The notes under the pieces: generated by a model
Seen by the model: only the letters and a program-made list of their open reading frames with translations
Databases searched by the model: none
What the model was told of the DNA's origin: nothing
In this document: in pieces, positions 17,000 to 24,860 of the stretch
How positions within the stretch are numbered: the first letter of the stretch is position 1
How the letters are laid out: the number at the start of each line of letters is the position of its first letter
NCBI GenBank assembly: GCA_020849945.1
Contig: JADZFK010000012.1
Span: 1 to 37,029, forward strand
DNA from: Pirellulales bacterium
Lineage (GTDB): Bacteria; Planctomycetota; Planctomycetia; Pirellulales; Lacipirellulaceae
Direction: 5' to 3'
DNA length: 37,029 nucleotides
Position numbers and translations under genes: made by a program

Positions 17000-17270
17000 A
17001 TGGAAGACCTGTTTCAAACGATCCAGCAGTTGGTTGCCGAGGAAAAGTTCTTGGTCGGCCTGCACGATGCCGAAAGGTTGGAAGAGCGTGGTATAAGCCG
17101 ACGGGGGGCTGGAGACCGCTGAGTTGATCCTTGAACGCTCTTCTGCCAAGCCCAATCCTGCTGTGGAAGTAAAAATGGTTCTTCCCGAGGGGACCGAAAT
17201 CAAAGCGGTGTGGTCGTGCCTGAGACAAAGCGGCGTTGGCAAGTTGGTCACCGTTCATTTCTTCGATTGA
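17000..17270 (+). pseudogene. Frameshifted small gene, possible DUF4258-like toxin
   Basis: The frame from the ATG at 17000 stops after 40 codons at 17122. Removing one G from the run of six at 17103-17108 joins it to a frame that ends at 17268-17270, giving an 89-aa protein with MEDLFQTIQQLVAEEKF, HDAERLEERGIS (a DUF4258-like HaxxRxxERGI pattern), ETAELILE and a C-terminal KLVTVHFFD. Both parts look like genuine protein. It is either a real frameshift or an assembly indel in a homopolymer. The next gene begins 8 bases later, a spacing typical of toxin-antitoxin pairs. The family call is tentative. Confidence 0.55.
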
Positions 17271-17278
17271 GTGCTGAC

Positions 17279-17509
17279 ATGCAAATCGCAGGCGAACGCA
17301 TTAAACGGACTCGACTCATCCAGACGGAGAGGTTTGTCGTAGCCGTCGATGTTGAGATGGTGATTCCACCCGACGACCCAAGCGAACCCTGTTACGAGGC
17401 AGAGACGGTGCAGTTCCTTCGAGAAGTCAAAGAGCACGCGGAGCAGGGAGACCTCGATTGGCTTCAACATCGCGGCAAGGTCTATGCGGCGGTGAAAGCA
17501 ACCGCCTAA
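17279..17509 (+). CDS. Small protein, possible partner of the frameshifted gene
   Basis: 76 aa from the ATG at 17279: MQIAGERIKRTRLIQTERFVVAVDVEMVIP, then an acidic helical part (EAETVQFLREVKEHAEQGD) and KVYAAVKATA. I do not recognise the family. It follows the broken DUF4258-like gene by 8 bases on the same strand, so it may be its antitoxin or co-factor; this is inferred only from spacing and size. No DNA-binding motif is visible. Confidence 0.6.
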   Translation: MQIAGERIKRTRLIQTERFVVAVDVEMVIPPDDPSEPCYEAETVQFLREVKEHAEQGDLDWLQHRGKVYAAVKATA

Positions 17510-17623
17510 ACCCTCGGCATTATAGGAACCTTGCCCAGAACCGTCCCCAGAGCGAAGGACGGGCGCATTTTGCTCCGAACACTCCGAAAAAGAGCAAGTT
17601 CCCGACGGTTCTTGGATAGACTC

Positions 17624-18172
17624 TTACCGTTCGAGCAGCATTTCCAAGTAGCTCCGCCGTTCCGCGGGGCCAAGTTCGAGATCGGCCGCTAGTTGAGCGA
17701 TCGTTTGCTGGGCCGATTCCAACTCCTCCGCGTTCGCCAATAGTTCGAGTTCCACGAACGTGCCAAGTCCCTCGACTTCGTCGATCGCGCCTTCGACATC
17801 GCGGCCCGAGCTGGCCAACTGAAACGTTCGCCGTCGCTTCCGAACGATGGCCACGGGCGCGAACCCCAGCGCGGCAAGCAGGGTGGCGAACTGCTCGCTG
17901 GCAGGCTCGCCCGACGCCAGTTGCAGTTCGATCTCGCGCCGCGTCTTGGTCGTCGAGCCGAGTTTGGGGCCTTTGTACGTCACGAAGTTTCGACCCGCCA
18001 CGCGGCGTATTCGCAGTGCTTCGTCGGTCTGGGCAAAATCGCGGCATGGGTGCGCAAAGTAGCGGTCGACCTGCTCGGCCGCCGCGCCCGGCTCGGCCCC
18101 CCGCGCCGAAAGCTCGCGCAAGAACGCTGGCACATCGCTAACTCGGTGCTTCTGCTCAACTTCGTAACGCAT
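17624..18172 (-). CDS. CYTH domain protein, class IV adenylate cyclase-like
   Basis: 182 aa triphosphate-tunnel enzyme fold. The start ATG at 18172 gives MRYEVEQKHRV with the diagnostic ExExK (Glu4, Glu6, Lys8). Further tunnel residues fit: RIRR, YKGP, RREIELQL, RKRRRTFQL, and the late acidic VELELLA. Members act on triphosphates (cyclic AMP synthesis, thiamine triphosphate or inorganic triphosphate hydrolysis); the sequence alone does not tell which. It begins 27 bp after the UDP-sugar pyrophosphorylase stop on the same strand, so the two are probably cotranscribed. A GTG 15 bases upstream is an alternative start. Confidence 0.88.
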   Translation of the reverse strand: MRYEVEQKHRVSDVPAFLRELSARGAEPGAAAEQVDRYFAHPCRDFAQTDEALRIRRVAGRNFVTYKGPKLGSTTKTRREIELQLASGEPASEQFATLLAALGFAPVAIVRKRRRTFQLASSGRDVEGAIDEVEGLGTFVELELLANAEELESAQQTIAQLAADLELGPAERRSYLEMLLER

Positions 18173-18199
18173 ACCCACGCCCCCCACAATCCCACGCCC

Positions 18200-19621
18200 C
18201 TAACCCCGCAAATAAACCGCTTGCTCGATCCGCGCCGGCCGATCGTGCCGCGCCGCTACTCCTTCGGCATCGAGCGCCCATAACGGGCTGATCTCCACAC
18301 GGGCATCCGACGACACGATCGTCCCCGCCTGTTCCAACCACCGGCGATGCTGGCCTACCATGAATCGGCGAACGTACTCTGCCGTATCGCGTTCGGCGCC
18401 CGGTGCGTTCTTCAGCGGTGCGAACACTTCATCCTCCGCGTATTCAACGACCAGCGCATTGCGAGCGTGCGGCAACAAATCGAAGATAAACCGCTCAAAC
18501 TTCAGGGCGTTTGGCTCCCGAGCATTCACCAACTCGCCTTCCGCGTTCAAGAAGGGCACTTTCTTGCGCGCAATGTGGAATGGCAGCGCGTCCTTGTGCG
18601 AAAGCATCCGTTCGAGAAACGCCACGCCAAACAAATGAACGGCAATGCTGCCGGCCCAAAACTTGAGCGAACCGGCCTCATCTCGCTCGGCCGCCACGTC
18701 TTCTGGCAAGTCACTGTATTCGATCACTTGTGTCTTGCCCTCGATCGTTGCGAATACGCCGAGCTTGTCTTGCGGCGTTTGCTTGGCAACCGCCATCGAT
18801 GTCAGTTCCGACTCGGCAAGCAGGTGGTACCCCACGAACTCGGCATTGCCGATGGGCGTGAGAGGGTTATCCACTTGAAAATAAAACAGGTGCTCGATGC
18901 CACGCCGCCGCATGTCGTCAATCGCCCCGCTCGATGCCAACGCCGCGACCGTCCCGCCGTGGCCATCGGGGCTTAGGAACAGCGAGCCCTTTGTGGACAT
19001 CAGCAGTTTGCCCGTCTGGGCGTCGACGGCCGGCATCGTCCCCTGGCAAAAGAGAAACACATCCTCCGCGGGCAAACCAAAATTCTTGTGATGCCGAAGG
19101 TACTCCAACTGTTCTTCGTGCGTCACCGGGCTGGTCATCATGTAAAGCGGCACCGATGCTCCGTAACGCCGGGCAAGGGCGAGCACCTTCTCGCAGTGAA
19201 TCTGCAGCAGCGAAGCGTTCGAGATCGGGCCGATCGAAAAAAGCCCCTTCGGGTGCTCGAAACCGAGCCGGCTCCCCTGCCCTCCTGCCACAAGAATCAC
19301 CCCGACCTGCCCTCGTTCGAGCGATTCGACCCCTCGCTGCCGAGCCGCCGCGGCATCCCAAACACCGTTGCCGCCGCCGACTCGCTCGGACAACCTTACC
19401 GCCTTGGGCGGTGCCGCCGATCGAGCCGCGGCCGCCCAATCGATTCCGCCCGCCCCTTGACGGCACAACAACGCAAGCTGCTCGAAGTCGATCGATTCGA
19501 GCTGGGCAACCAGCCCGCTACGCTCTTGAGCAGAAAGCTCATCGAAAAACCGCAACACGTGCCCCTGCCCGCTCGACGCAAGCCGACCAACAAGCTGCTC
19601 GTAATGCTGCAAGGCAACCAT
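18200..19621 (-). CDS. UDP-sugar pyrophosphorylase family (UDPGP type 1)
   Basis: Nucleotidyltransferase making a UDP-sugar (UDP-N-acetylglucosamine or UDP-glucose) from UTP and the sugar 1-phosphate. The product is 473 aa. The signature VAGGQGSRLG (111-120) precedes FEHPKGLF. Other landmarks: MTSPVTHEEQ, FCQGTMPAVD, FLSPDGHGG, YFQVDNPL, KFWAGSIAVHLF. The start is the ATG at 19621: its A is the last base of the stop of an upstream 38-codon membrane ORF (TGATG), indicating coupled translation. A longer reading to 19819 would run through a heptad array and is rejected. Eukaryote-like UDPGP proteins are common in planctomycetes. The exact sugar is not determined. Confidence 0.9.
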   Translation of the reverse strand: MVALQHYEQLVGRLASSGQGHVLRFFDELSAQERSGLVAQLESIDFEQLALLCRQGAGGIDWAAAARSAAPPKAVRLSERVGGGNGVWDAAAARQRGVESLERGQVGVILVAGGQGSRLGFEHPKGLFSIGPISNASLLQIHCEKVLALARRYGASVPLYMMTSPVTHEEQLEYLRHHKNFGLPAEDVFLFCQGTMPAVDAQTGKLLMSTKGSLFLSPDGHGGTVAALASSGAIDDMRRRGIEHLFYFQVDNPLTPIGNAEFVGYHLLAESELTSMAVAKQTPQDKLGVFATIEGKTQVIEYSDLPEDVAAERDEAGSLKFWAGSIAVHLFGVAFLERMLSHKDALPFHIARKKVPFLNAEGELVNAREPNALKFERFIFDLLPHARNALVVEYAEDEVFAPLKNAPGAERDTAEYVRRFMVGQHRRWLEQAGTIVSSDARVEISPLWALDAEGVAARHDRPARIEQAVYLRG

Positions 19622-19737
19622 CAAAACACCCACCCCCGAACCCATGCGTAGGCCAACAGGCACAATAGCGGAAATACGACGAAAATCGTCGCGTAGGTAA
19701 ATATCGAAGTCCAAACATGACGAGGCCAGCGTGCCAT
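19621..19737 (-). CDS. 38-aa single-span membrane protein, overlapping UDPGP start
   Basis: Reads MARWPRHVWTS, then a hydrophobic segment (IFTYATIFVVFPLLCLLAYAW, given here by its 20-odd residue span 12-32) and ends VRGWVF. The charge pattern (basic N-terminus, one span, Arg after it) fits a small inner-membrane protein. GGTGAG lies 5-6 bases before the ATG at 19737. The stop TGA overlaps the pyrophosphorylase ATG by one base (TGATG), typical of translational coupling, and explains why that gene has no good ribosome binding site of its own. Function unknown. The alternative is that this stretch is only a leader, with chance hydrophobicity. Confidence 0.6.
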   Translation of the reverse strand: MARWPRHVWTSIFTYATIFVVFPLLCLLAYAWVRGWVF

Positions 19738-19756
19738 AAGTCTCACCAACATAGCA

Positions 19757-19833
19757 GGGTCGAGGGTGGAGGGTCGAGGGGCGAGGGGCGGAAGTCAAGA
19801 GCTGAGAGTCAAGAGTCAAGAGTCAAGAGCGTG
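19757..19833. repeat. Heptad array, 11 in-phase units (GGGTCGA to GAGTCAA)
   Basis: Eleven consecutive seven-base units. The first five are GGGTCGA variants, the next six GAGTCAA variants, with no change of phase at the junction. It lies between the DUF1559 gene stop and the 38-codon ORF, ending 19 bases before its ATG on the minus strand. Confidence 0.9.
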
Positions 19834-19881
19834 AAGCGAGCCGGGGGAGGATCGGAAGCGTAAGTGGCCGGAGCTAACCGC

Positions 19882-21015
19882 TCAATCTCCGGCTGCACCA
19901 TCGGCGCTGGCAATCGTGGCAAGGGCGCGCCAGGCAGCCAGGTCTACTTCATCGGCGATGAACTGCAACGAGGCGTCGGCTCGCGCCACATTCACACCGC
20001 TCGGATGCCCGCTCCGAGGGACTCGCCATCCGTAGGGCGTAAACTGAAGCTGCACTCCGCCGCCGAGTTGCACGCCCATGCAATCGGGGGTCGTGCTGTT
20101 CGGTGTATCGTAGTGATTATAAAGCGCGCAGCGAAACTCGCCATTCGCCCACGAGAAACCTCGCGGATCGCTCATGTTCCACTGATTCGCCGCCGCACAA
20201 ATCGTGTCCGATATCGGCGACGCAAACGCGAACTTGTACTCGTAACGCGGGTCATGCAGATCCCCTTCCGTCGGCTGGCCAAGCAGACTTTCAGAAACAA
20301 GCGCCGTCTTGCTCAGCCCGTCTGTAATCTTCGCCGGCGATACCTGCGAATTGATGTAGAACACGCCATCCGTATCTCGTGGCGTACCGCCATTCGCCCC
20401 GCTCCCCGCGCACACGGCATAGTTCGTCGGTCCAAACTCGCCCGACACGGGACGCTGCCTGTCGGCCGGGCACAGCAGCTCGGGCACCACGTACTTCACA
20501 CTCTCCACGTTTTCGGGCCGCACGCGAAAGTTCGTGCCGTACAGCGGTACCGAAAGATTCAGCGCGCCGTACGCCGCACCATTCTCCAAGTACGGCAGCA
20601 GCTGCGCGACGGCCGACCAACGATACAACGTCCACGCCGCGAATGGCTGCGCATCGAACTGCCTCGCCATCGAACCATTCGGAAAATGTCGGTGAGCAAC
20701 GACGTAGTTCTGCGCCGCCAAGGCCACCTGACGCATGTTATTTGCACACGCGGCACGAACGGCCGCCGCCCGACTCGCCTGCACCGCCGGTATGAGTAGC
20801 GCAACCAACGCCCCAATAATCGCAATCACGATCAACAGTTCCACAAGCGTGAAACCATGTTGGGGTCGAGAGTCGAGGGTCGAGGGTCGAGGGCCGGAAA
20901 GCAGATTTCGGATTGCGGATTGCGGATTGCGGATTGAGAGCCGCTTGTGGGAAAGCGGATTGGAAAATGAACCATCCAACGCGACGAAAGGAGACGCTTG
21001 CAATTCCGGTGGCAT
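19882..21015 (-). CDS. DUF1559 pseudopilin-like protein with prepilin leader
   Basis: Planctomycete-type exported protein with a type IV pilin-like N-terminus. The processing site is HG|FTLVELLIVIAIIGALVAL, with Glu at +5. The DUF1559 body follows: ACANNMRQVALAAQNY, HFPNGS, WTLYRWSAVAQLLPYLE, TNYAVCAGSG. The C-terminal block reads HPSGVNVARADAS, a variant of the usual HxxGxNxxxxDGS with Ala for Gly. The start is unclear: between the ATG at 21015 and Phe at about 20853 there is no ATG, GTG or TTG in frame. If the ATG at 21015 is used, the leader is about 54 residues and consists largely of translated heptad repeats. ATGs at 21033 and 21054 are alternatives. Confidence 0.85.
   Translation of the reverse strand: MPPELQASPFVALDGSFSNPLSHKRLSIRNPQSAIRNLLSGPRPSTLDSRPQHGFTLVELLIVIAIIGALVALLIPAVQASRAAAVRAACANNMRQVALAAQNYVVAHRHFPNGSMARQFDAQPFAAWTLYRWSAVAQLLPYLENGAAYGALNLSVPLYGTNFRVRPENVESVKYVVPELLCPADRQRPVSGEFGPTNYAVCAGSGANGGTPRDTDGVFYINSQVSPAKITDGLSKTALVSESLLGQPTEGDLHDPRYEYKFAFASPISDTICAAANQWNMSDPRGFSWANGEFRCALYNHYDTPNSTTPDCMGVQLGGGVQLQFTPYGWRVPRSGHPSGVNVARADASLQFIADEVDLAAWRALATIASADGAAGD
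20863..20939. repeat. Heptad array, 11 in-phase units (GGGTCGA to ATTGCGG)
   Basis: Eleven consecutive seven-base units. Four GGGTCGA-type units lead through GGGCCGG and AAAGCAG to ATTTCGG, then three perfect ATTGCGG and ATTGAGA. The phase is unbroken while the unit changes. It overlaps the leader-coding part of the DUF1559 gene on the minus strand. An inverted array follows at 21065-21099. Confidence 0.95.
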
Positions 21016-21064
21016 CGACTCTGGATTCCCCATCAAGTCGTTTCGAGATCGCATTCGGCCGTTT

Positions 21065-21099
21065 GGCAATCCGAAATCCGAAATCCGAAATCCGAAATA
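21065..21099. repeat. Heptad array, CGAAATC units, inverted to 20905-20939
   Basis: Five in-phase units: GGCAATC, three CGAAATC and CGAAATA. On the other strand the unit reads ATTTCGG and ATTGCC, matching the ATTTCGG/ATTGCGG units of the array at 20905-20939, so the two form an inverted pair around 125 bp. Confidence 0.93.
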
Positions 21100-21180
21100 G
21101 GCACAGTCCGCTCGGCTCGCTGCCCCTACATTGGAAAACGCATGAACGCCACGCCGCGGGCAACACATTGCGTCGCTCCT

Positions 21181-22422
21181 TTACTTCCGCCTAGAGCGAA
21201 TAGCCACGCCTGCCACGAAACCAACAATTGCGAGAACCAGGGTGGCAGGCTCGGGCACCGCGCTGCTCTCCAGTGCGGAGCCTGCACTTATCCCGGCGGC
21301 CTTCCGCCACAGCACGTAATCGCGAGCATCGACGAGGCCGTTTGCATCGCCATCGGCGCCGTTGCCACGCGCGACCCGACGCCCGAACGAAGCTCGCCAG
21401 CGGACGTAGTCACCCGCCCCAATCGAACCGTTGCCATCGTAATCGCCTGCAAGCGTTGCGGCAGAGGTCGTCCAATCGATGCCGCCGATGGGTTCGATCC
21501 CCGATACGACCGTCTCCAGCAAGTTGCCGTTCAGATCATACCGGAGTAGCGCGCCTCGGTCGTCCGGCGGCGATGTCGCGCCGAGGACTGAAATCACCAA
21601 GTTTCCGTCAGGGTCGAGCTTGATATCGGACGGAAAATTCGAGTACGTCGGCGGGCCAACCGCCGGCGGAATCGAAGCGAACGGAGCGAGTGGCGAACCA
21701 TCGGCCGCAAAATGGAGAATGTAGTTGGAAACAAGATCGGCAACGAGCACGCTGTCATCGTCCATCATGAACAACGAGGAGGGGGAGGACACATTGGGCG
21801 TGAACGTCGTTTGCACGCCGTTGTGAACCCGAACGATCTGGGCGGTTTGGCCGGGCGCCATCACAAAACCATCGCCAACGAGCAAGTCGCCATCCGCGGT
21901 AAACGCGAGTCCGCCTGCGCTCGTAAGCCCCGTGGCCGCATTCGCAAGCTGCTGGCCAAAATTGGGGCCTGGGTGAACGTCGTAAACCCGCACCGACGAG
22001 CCAAAATACTCCGACACATACAAGTTGCCATCCGGACCGATCGCCAGTTGTGCCGGCGCCGCCGTGCCCAAGAATGCAAACAGCCCGGCGGGTCCCCCTG
22101 TTTGAGCCGAAGGCAGCGGCAGTCCCGTCTGACCATCGTAATATAAAATACTCCCCGTCCCACCGCTGCTCACGTAAATCGTGCCATCCGGCCCCACCAC
22201 GATCCCCGTCGGCGAACTTAACCCGGCGCTATTGAAACCAATATCATTCGCAAGCTTGTTGCCGTCGTTATCGAATCGGAACACGCGGTTGTAATCCGTC
22301 ACGGGAATTCCGTAACCATACGGATCGATGCTCAATCCCCAAAGGTCGGCACGAACGCTACTCGATAACAGGCCCAACAGAACACCAACCACCAATCCGG
22401 TTTTGCAAAGGAAATGCTTCAT
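21181..22422 (-). CDS. PEP-CTERM, dockerin-like, NHL/beta-propeller exported protein
   Basis: 413 aa exported protein. N-terminal signal peptide (MKHFLCKTGLVVGVLLGLLSSSVRA). A propeller-like body of repeats such as PTGIVVGPDGTIYVSS, PAQLAIGPDGNLYVSE, AGGLAFTADGDLLVGD and PSDIKLDPDGNLVIS (about residues 65-320). Two calcium-binding dockerin-type segments, GDYDGNGSIGAGDYVRWR and GDANGLVDARDYVLWR. The C-terminus is VPEPATLVLAIVGFVAGVA plus RSRRK, a PEP-CTERM sorting signal, processed by an exosortase (not in the window). Probably a surface or extracellular sensor or binding protein; ligand unknown. Confidence 0.93.
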   Translation of the reverse strand: MKHFLCKTGLVVGVLLGLLSSSVRADLWGLSIDPYGYGIPVTDYNRVFRFDNDGNKLANDIGFNSAGLSSPTGIVVGPDGTIYVSSGGTGSILYYDGQTGLPLPSAQTGGPAGLFAFLGTAAPAQLAIGPDGNLYVSEYFGSSVRVYDVHPGPNFGQQLANAATGLTSAGGLAFTADGDLLVGDGFVMAPGQTAQIVRVHNGVQTTFTPNVSSPSSLFMMDDDSVLVADLVSNYILHFAADGSPLAPFASIPPAVGPPTYSNFPSDIKLDPDGNLVISVLGATSPPDDRGALLRYDLNGNLLETVVSGIEPIGGIDWTTSAATLAGDYDGNGSIGAGDYVRWRASFGRRVARGNGADGDANGLVDARDYVLWRKAAGISAGSALESSAVPEPATLVLAIVGFVAGVAIRSRRK

Positions 22423-22847
22423 GGGTTGCCATACTCAAAGAAAAAATGATGCACTCGTGCGATACGCCCTATTCACAACGACGTTAGACCCCCCCTCCCT
22501 TATTGGGAGCGGTTGGGGGAGGGTTCAAGGATCGCTGGATTCTTGGCCTCGCTTGAACCGCTACTCGATCCAAAACAGGTTCTCAGTCAAAGCCCATTCG
22601 ATCCGTCCCTGAACGGTTTGATCCGGTTCATCCGGCCAATCCCGTTATCCTGTCCTACCTTCTCGTCGTTTCGTCGCGTTGTCTTGTCGTCGTGTCGTCG
22701 TTATGAATCCGACCCACTGTAGAAACAGTATCCCCACAAACCCTCACGGCATCAACGAGGCATCATTATACAATACCGCCGCGATGGATTGCACGCAGAA
22801 GGCAAATCCCTTGCCACAAAGGCCTTGGCACCAGATTGTTCAGCTAC
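22423..22847. other. Intergenic region with repeats
   Basis: About 425 bp upstream of the PEP-CTERM gene and downstream of an alpha/beta hydrolase, both on the minus strand. It contains a CCCTCCC/GGGAGGG hairpin near 22490-22529, an inverted copy of the GGAT-type repeat (22618-22654) and an array of TCGTCGTT-like octamers (22660-22705). The promoter for the PEP-CTERM gene is expected here but not recognised. No gene is supported. Confidence 0.55.
22618..22705. repeat. GGAT-type element copy 2 plus TCGTCGTT octamer array
   Basis: 22618-22654 is an inverted relative of 15293-15329 (on the other strand GACAGGATAACGGGATTGGC and onwards). It is followed by five TCGTCGTT/TCGTCGCG-type eight-base units (about 22663-22702). 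Confidence 0.7.
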
Positions 22848-23741
22848 TCAATCCTTCGTAGCTTGGTCCGCTTTGAGCAGGTGCGCATCAAACCACTCGA
22901 GGACCGCCTTGGAGGCCTGCCGATCTTGCGCCATGCCAAAACCGTGGGCGGCGCCCGGCATCACAATCAGCTTGCAGGTCACCCCTGCCTTTTTCAAAGC
23001 CGATTCCATCCGCTGGCTGTTATCCAGCTTCACGAGATTATCCTTATCCCCATGAACCAGCAACGTGGGCGGGTCATCTTTGCTTACATGCACGATCGGC
23101 GAGATCGACTCGGCCAACTTGGGATCGAAATCCAACGCCGGAAACTGATCCGTCAACTTGCCGACCCACTCACGCATATCGACCGGCGGATAATACACGG
23201 CCACCGCCGCCACCCGATTGCTCACCCTCTCCACTTCATCCTTCGACCTCGTGTTTCCCTTATCGGAAGCCGTGCCGAGCATCAGCGAAAGGTGCCCGCC
23301 CGCGCTACCGCCGCAAACGCCCAATCGCTCGGGGTCGATCTCGTAATCCTTCGCATGTAGGCGGATGTAGCGAACGGCTCGCCGAACGTCGTCAACCGCC
23401 TCGGGCACCTTGAACTGCGGCGCACTCCCATGACGCACCAAAAACAACGTGTAACCGTGGTCCACGATCTGCCGAAACACGCGGAACTGAAACAACGGGT
23501 TGTCCGACACCACCGATTCCGGCGGCACCCACGGCGAGAACCAGCCGCCGCTCACCATGAACATCACCCCCACCCCATTCGGCTCTTTCGGCCGCACCAC
23601 ATCGAACGTCAACGCCATGCCCGCCTTGTGGCCGTAAACCACATCGGGCGTGATCTTGTAATTAGATTCGGCGAACGCATGGGACTTTACAAAACACTCG
23701 ACGAAAACAAGTGAGAGTAATATCAATCGAATGGTTGCCAT
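22848..23741 (-). CDS. Exported alpha/beta hydrolase, esterase-like
   Basis: 297 aa. The N-terminus MATIRLILLSLVFVECFVKSHAFAE is a probable signal peptide with cleavage after HAFA. The core is an alpha/beta hydrolase of the esterase/lipase type: the nucleophile elbow is GVCGGSAGGHLS, PPTLLVHGDKDNLV precedes the acid residue (Asp), and the catalytic His is in GAAHGF. Best described as BD-FAE-like carbohydrate or acyl esterase. Catalytic triad complete; substrate unknown. Confidence 0.88.
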   Translation of the reverse strand: MATIRLILLSLVFVECFVKSHAFAESNYKITPDVVYGHKAGMALTFDVVRPKEPNGVGVMFMVSGGWFSPWVPPESVVSDNPLFQFRVFRQIVDHGYTLFLVRHGSAPQFKVPEAVDDVRRAVRYIRLHAKDYEIDPERLGVCGGSAGGHLSLMLGTASDKGNTRSKDEVERVSNRVAAVAVYYPPVDMREWVGKLTDQFPALDFDPKLAESISPIVHVSKDDPPTLLVHGDKDNLVKLDNSQRMESALKKAGVTCKLIVMPGAAHGFGMAQDRQASKAVLEWFDAHLLKADQATKD

Positions 23742-23795
23742 TCTCAGCCTCTGGGAGTTTCAAATTGTTTGGAAACCGCTAGAGCGGAGTATCGT

Positions 23796-24860
23796 TTAGC
23801 GAAACAACGGCAGTTCCTGCTCTTCCGGCGGCGTGGCGCCCAGGTGTTCGTAAGCTCGCGGCGTGAGTTTACGCCCACGCGGCGTGCGGACCACCAATTC
23901 CGATCGCAGCAAGAACGGTTCGACCTCATCCACCAGCGTATCGAGCGCCGCGTTCATGGTATGAGCAATCGCCTCGACCCCCGCCGGGCCGCCATGAAAC
24001 ACGCGGGCAATCGTTTCCATGTACTTCCGATCTTGCGCATCGAGGCCCAGCAGATCGATCCCCAGCATTTCGAGCGCCGCCTCGGCAATCGCCAACGCGA
24101 TCTGACCCGTCGCCCGGCTCGTCGAGTAATCGCGAACCCATCGCAGCCGATTGTTCGCGATCCGCGGCGTACCCCGACTGCAGTGGGCGATCTTGCGGGC
24201 CGCTGCGCCGTCGATCTCCACTCGCAACTTCGCCGCGTTCCGCACGACGATCTCGGTCAACTCTTCCAAGCTGTAGAATTCCAAGTGTTCACGAATTTGA
24301 AAGCGGTCGCGAAGCGGTGCCGAAAGCAGGCCGCTGCGGGTTGTCGCGCCAATGACCGTGAACGGACGCAGCTTCATGTTGACCGTCCGCGCCCCGGCCC
24401 CCTCGCCCAGCGTGATATCGACGCGAAAATCCTCCATCGCCGGATACATGAACTCCTCGACCGCCTTCGGCAATCGATGTATCTCATCGATAAACAACAC
24501 CGACCCTTCCTCGGCATTCGTCAGATAAGGCAGTAAGTCCTTCGGTGCCGCCAGCGCCGCGCCACTCGCTATTTGCAGCGAGACCCCTAAATCGTGCGGG
24601 ATGCACGTCGCAAACGTCGTCTTGCCAAGCCCCGGCGGGCCATCCAACAAAATATGACCCAACGGCTCCTTTCGCTTCTGTGCCGCATCCACCGCAATTC
24701 CCAACCGCTCGGCCACCTTGCGCTGCCCCACCATCTCGCTCATGTGACGCGGCCGCAGGGCGATCTCATCATCGCGTAACTTGGCGTTGTTTCCCGCCGC
24801 TTGCTTCAAATCATGAGCGGAAGGCACATCGTCGGCAGATAGAATTCGTTCGCGGGGCAT
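23796..24860 (-). CDS. ruvB: Holliday junction branch migration helicase RuvB
   Basis: AAA+ motor that with RuvA drives branch migration of Holliday junctions. The product is 354 aa, usual length. Features: RPRHMSEMVGQ in the N-terminus, Walker A GPPGLGKT (74-81), FIDEIHRL Walker B, GATTRSGLLSAPLRDRF sensor 1 and arginine-finger region, then RGTPRIANNRLRWVRDY (sensor 2 region) and a winged-helix C-terminus ending TPRGRKLTPRAYEHLG. Located about 1.6 kb from ruvA on the same strand with a hydrolase gene between, so not directly joined with it. Confidence 0.97.
   Translation of the reverse strand: MPRERILSADDVPSAHDLKQAAGNNAKLRDDEIALRPRHMSEMVGQRKVAERLGIAVDAAQKRKEPLGHILLDGPPGLGKTTFATCIPHDLGVSLQIASGAALAAPKDLLPYLTNAEEGSVLFIDEIHRLPKAVEEFMYPAMEDFRVDITLGEGAGARTVNMKLRPFTVIGATTRSGLLSAPLRDRFQIREHLEFYSLEELTEIVVRNAAKLRVEIDGAAARKIAHCSRGTPRIANNRLRWVRDYSTSRATGQIALAIAEAALEMLGIDLLGLDAQDRKYMETIARVFHGGPAGVEAIAHTMNAALDTLVDEVEPFLLRSELVVRTPRGRKLTPRAYEHLGATPPEEQELPLFR

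Noticed and set aside
19622..19819. 66-residue N-terminal extension of the UDP-sugar pyrophosphorylase
   Set aside because: Runs through a heptad array, and another frame in the same stretch encodes a better-supported 38-aa membrane protein overlapping the ATG at 19621.
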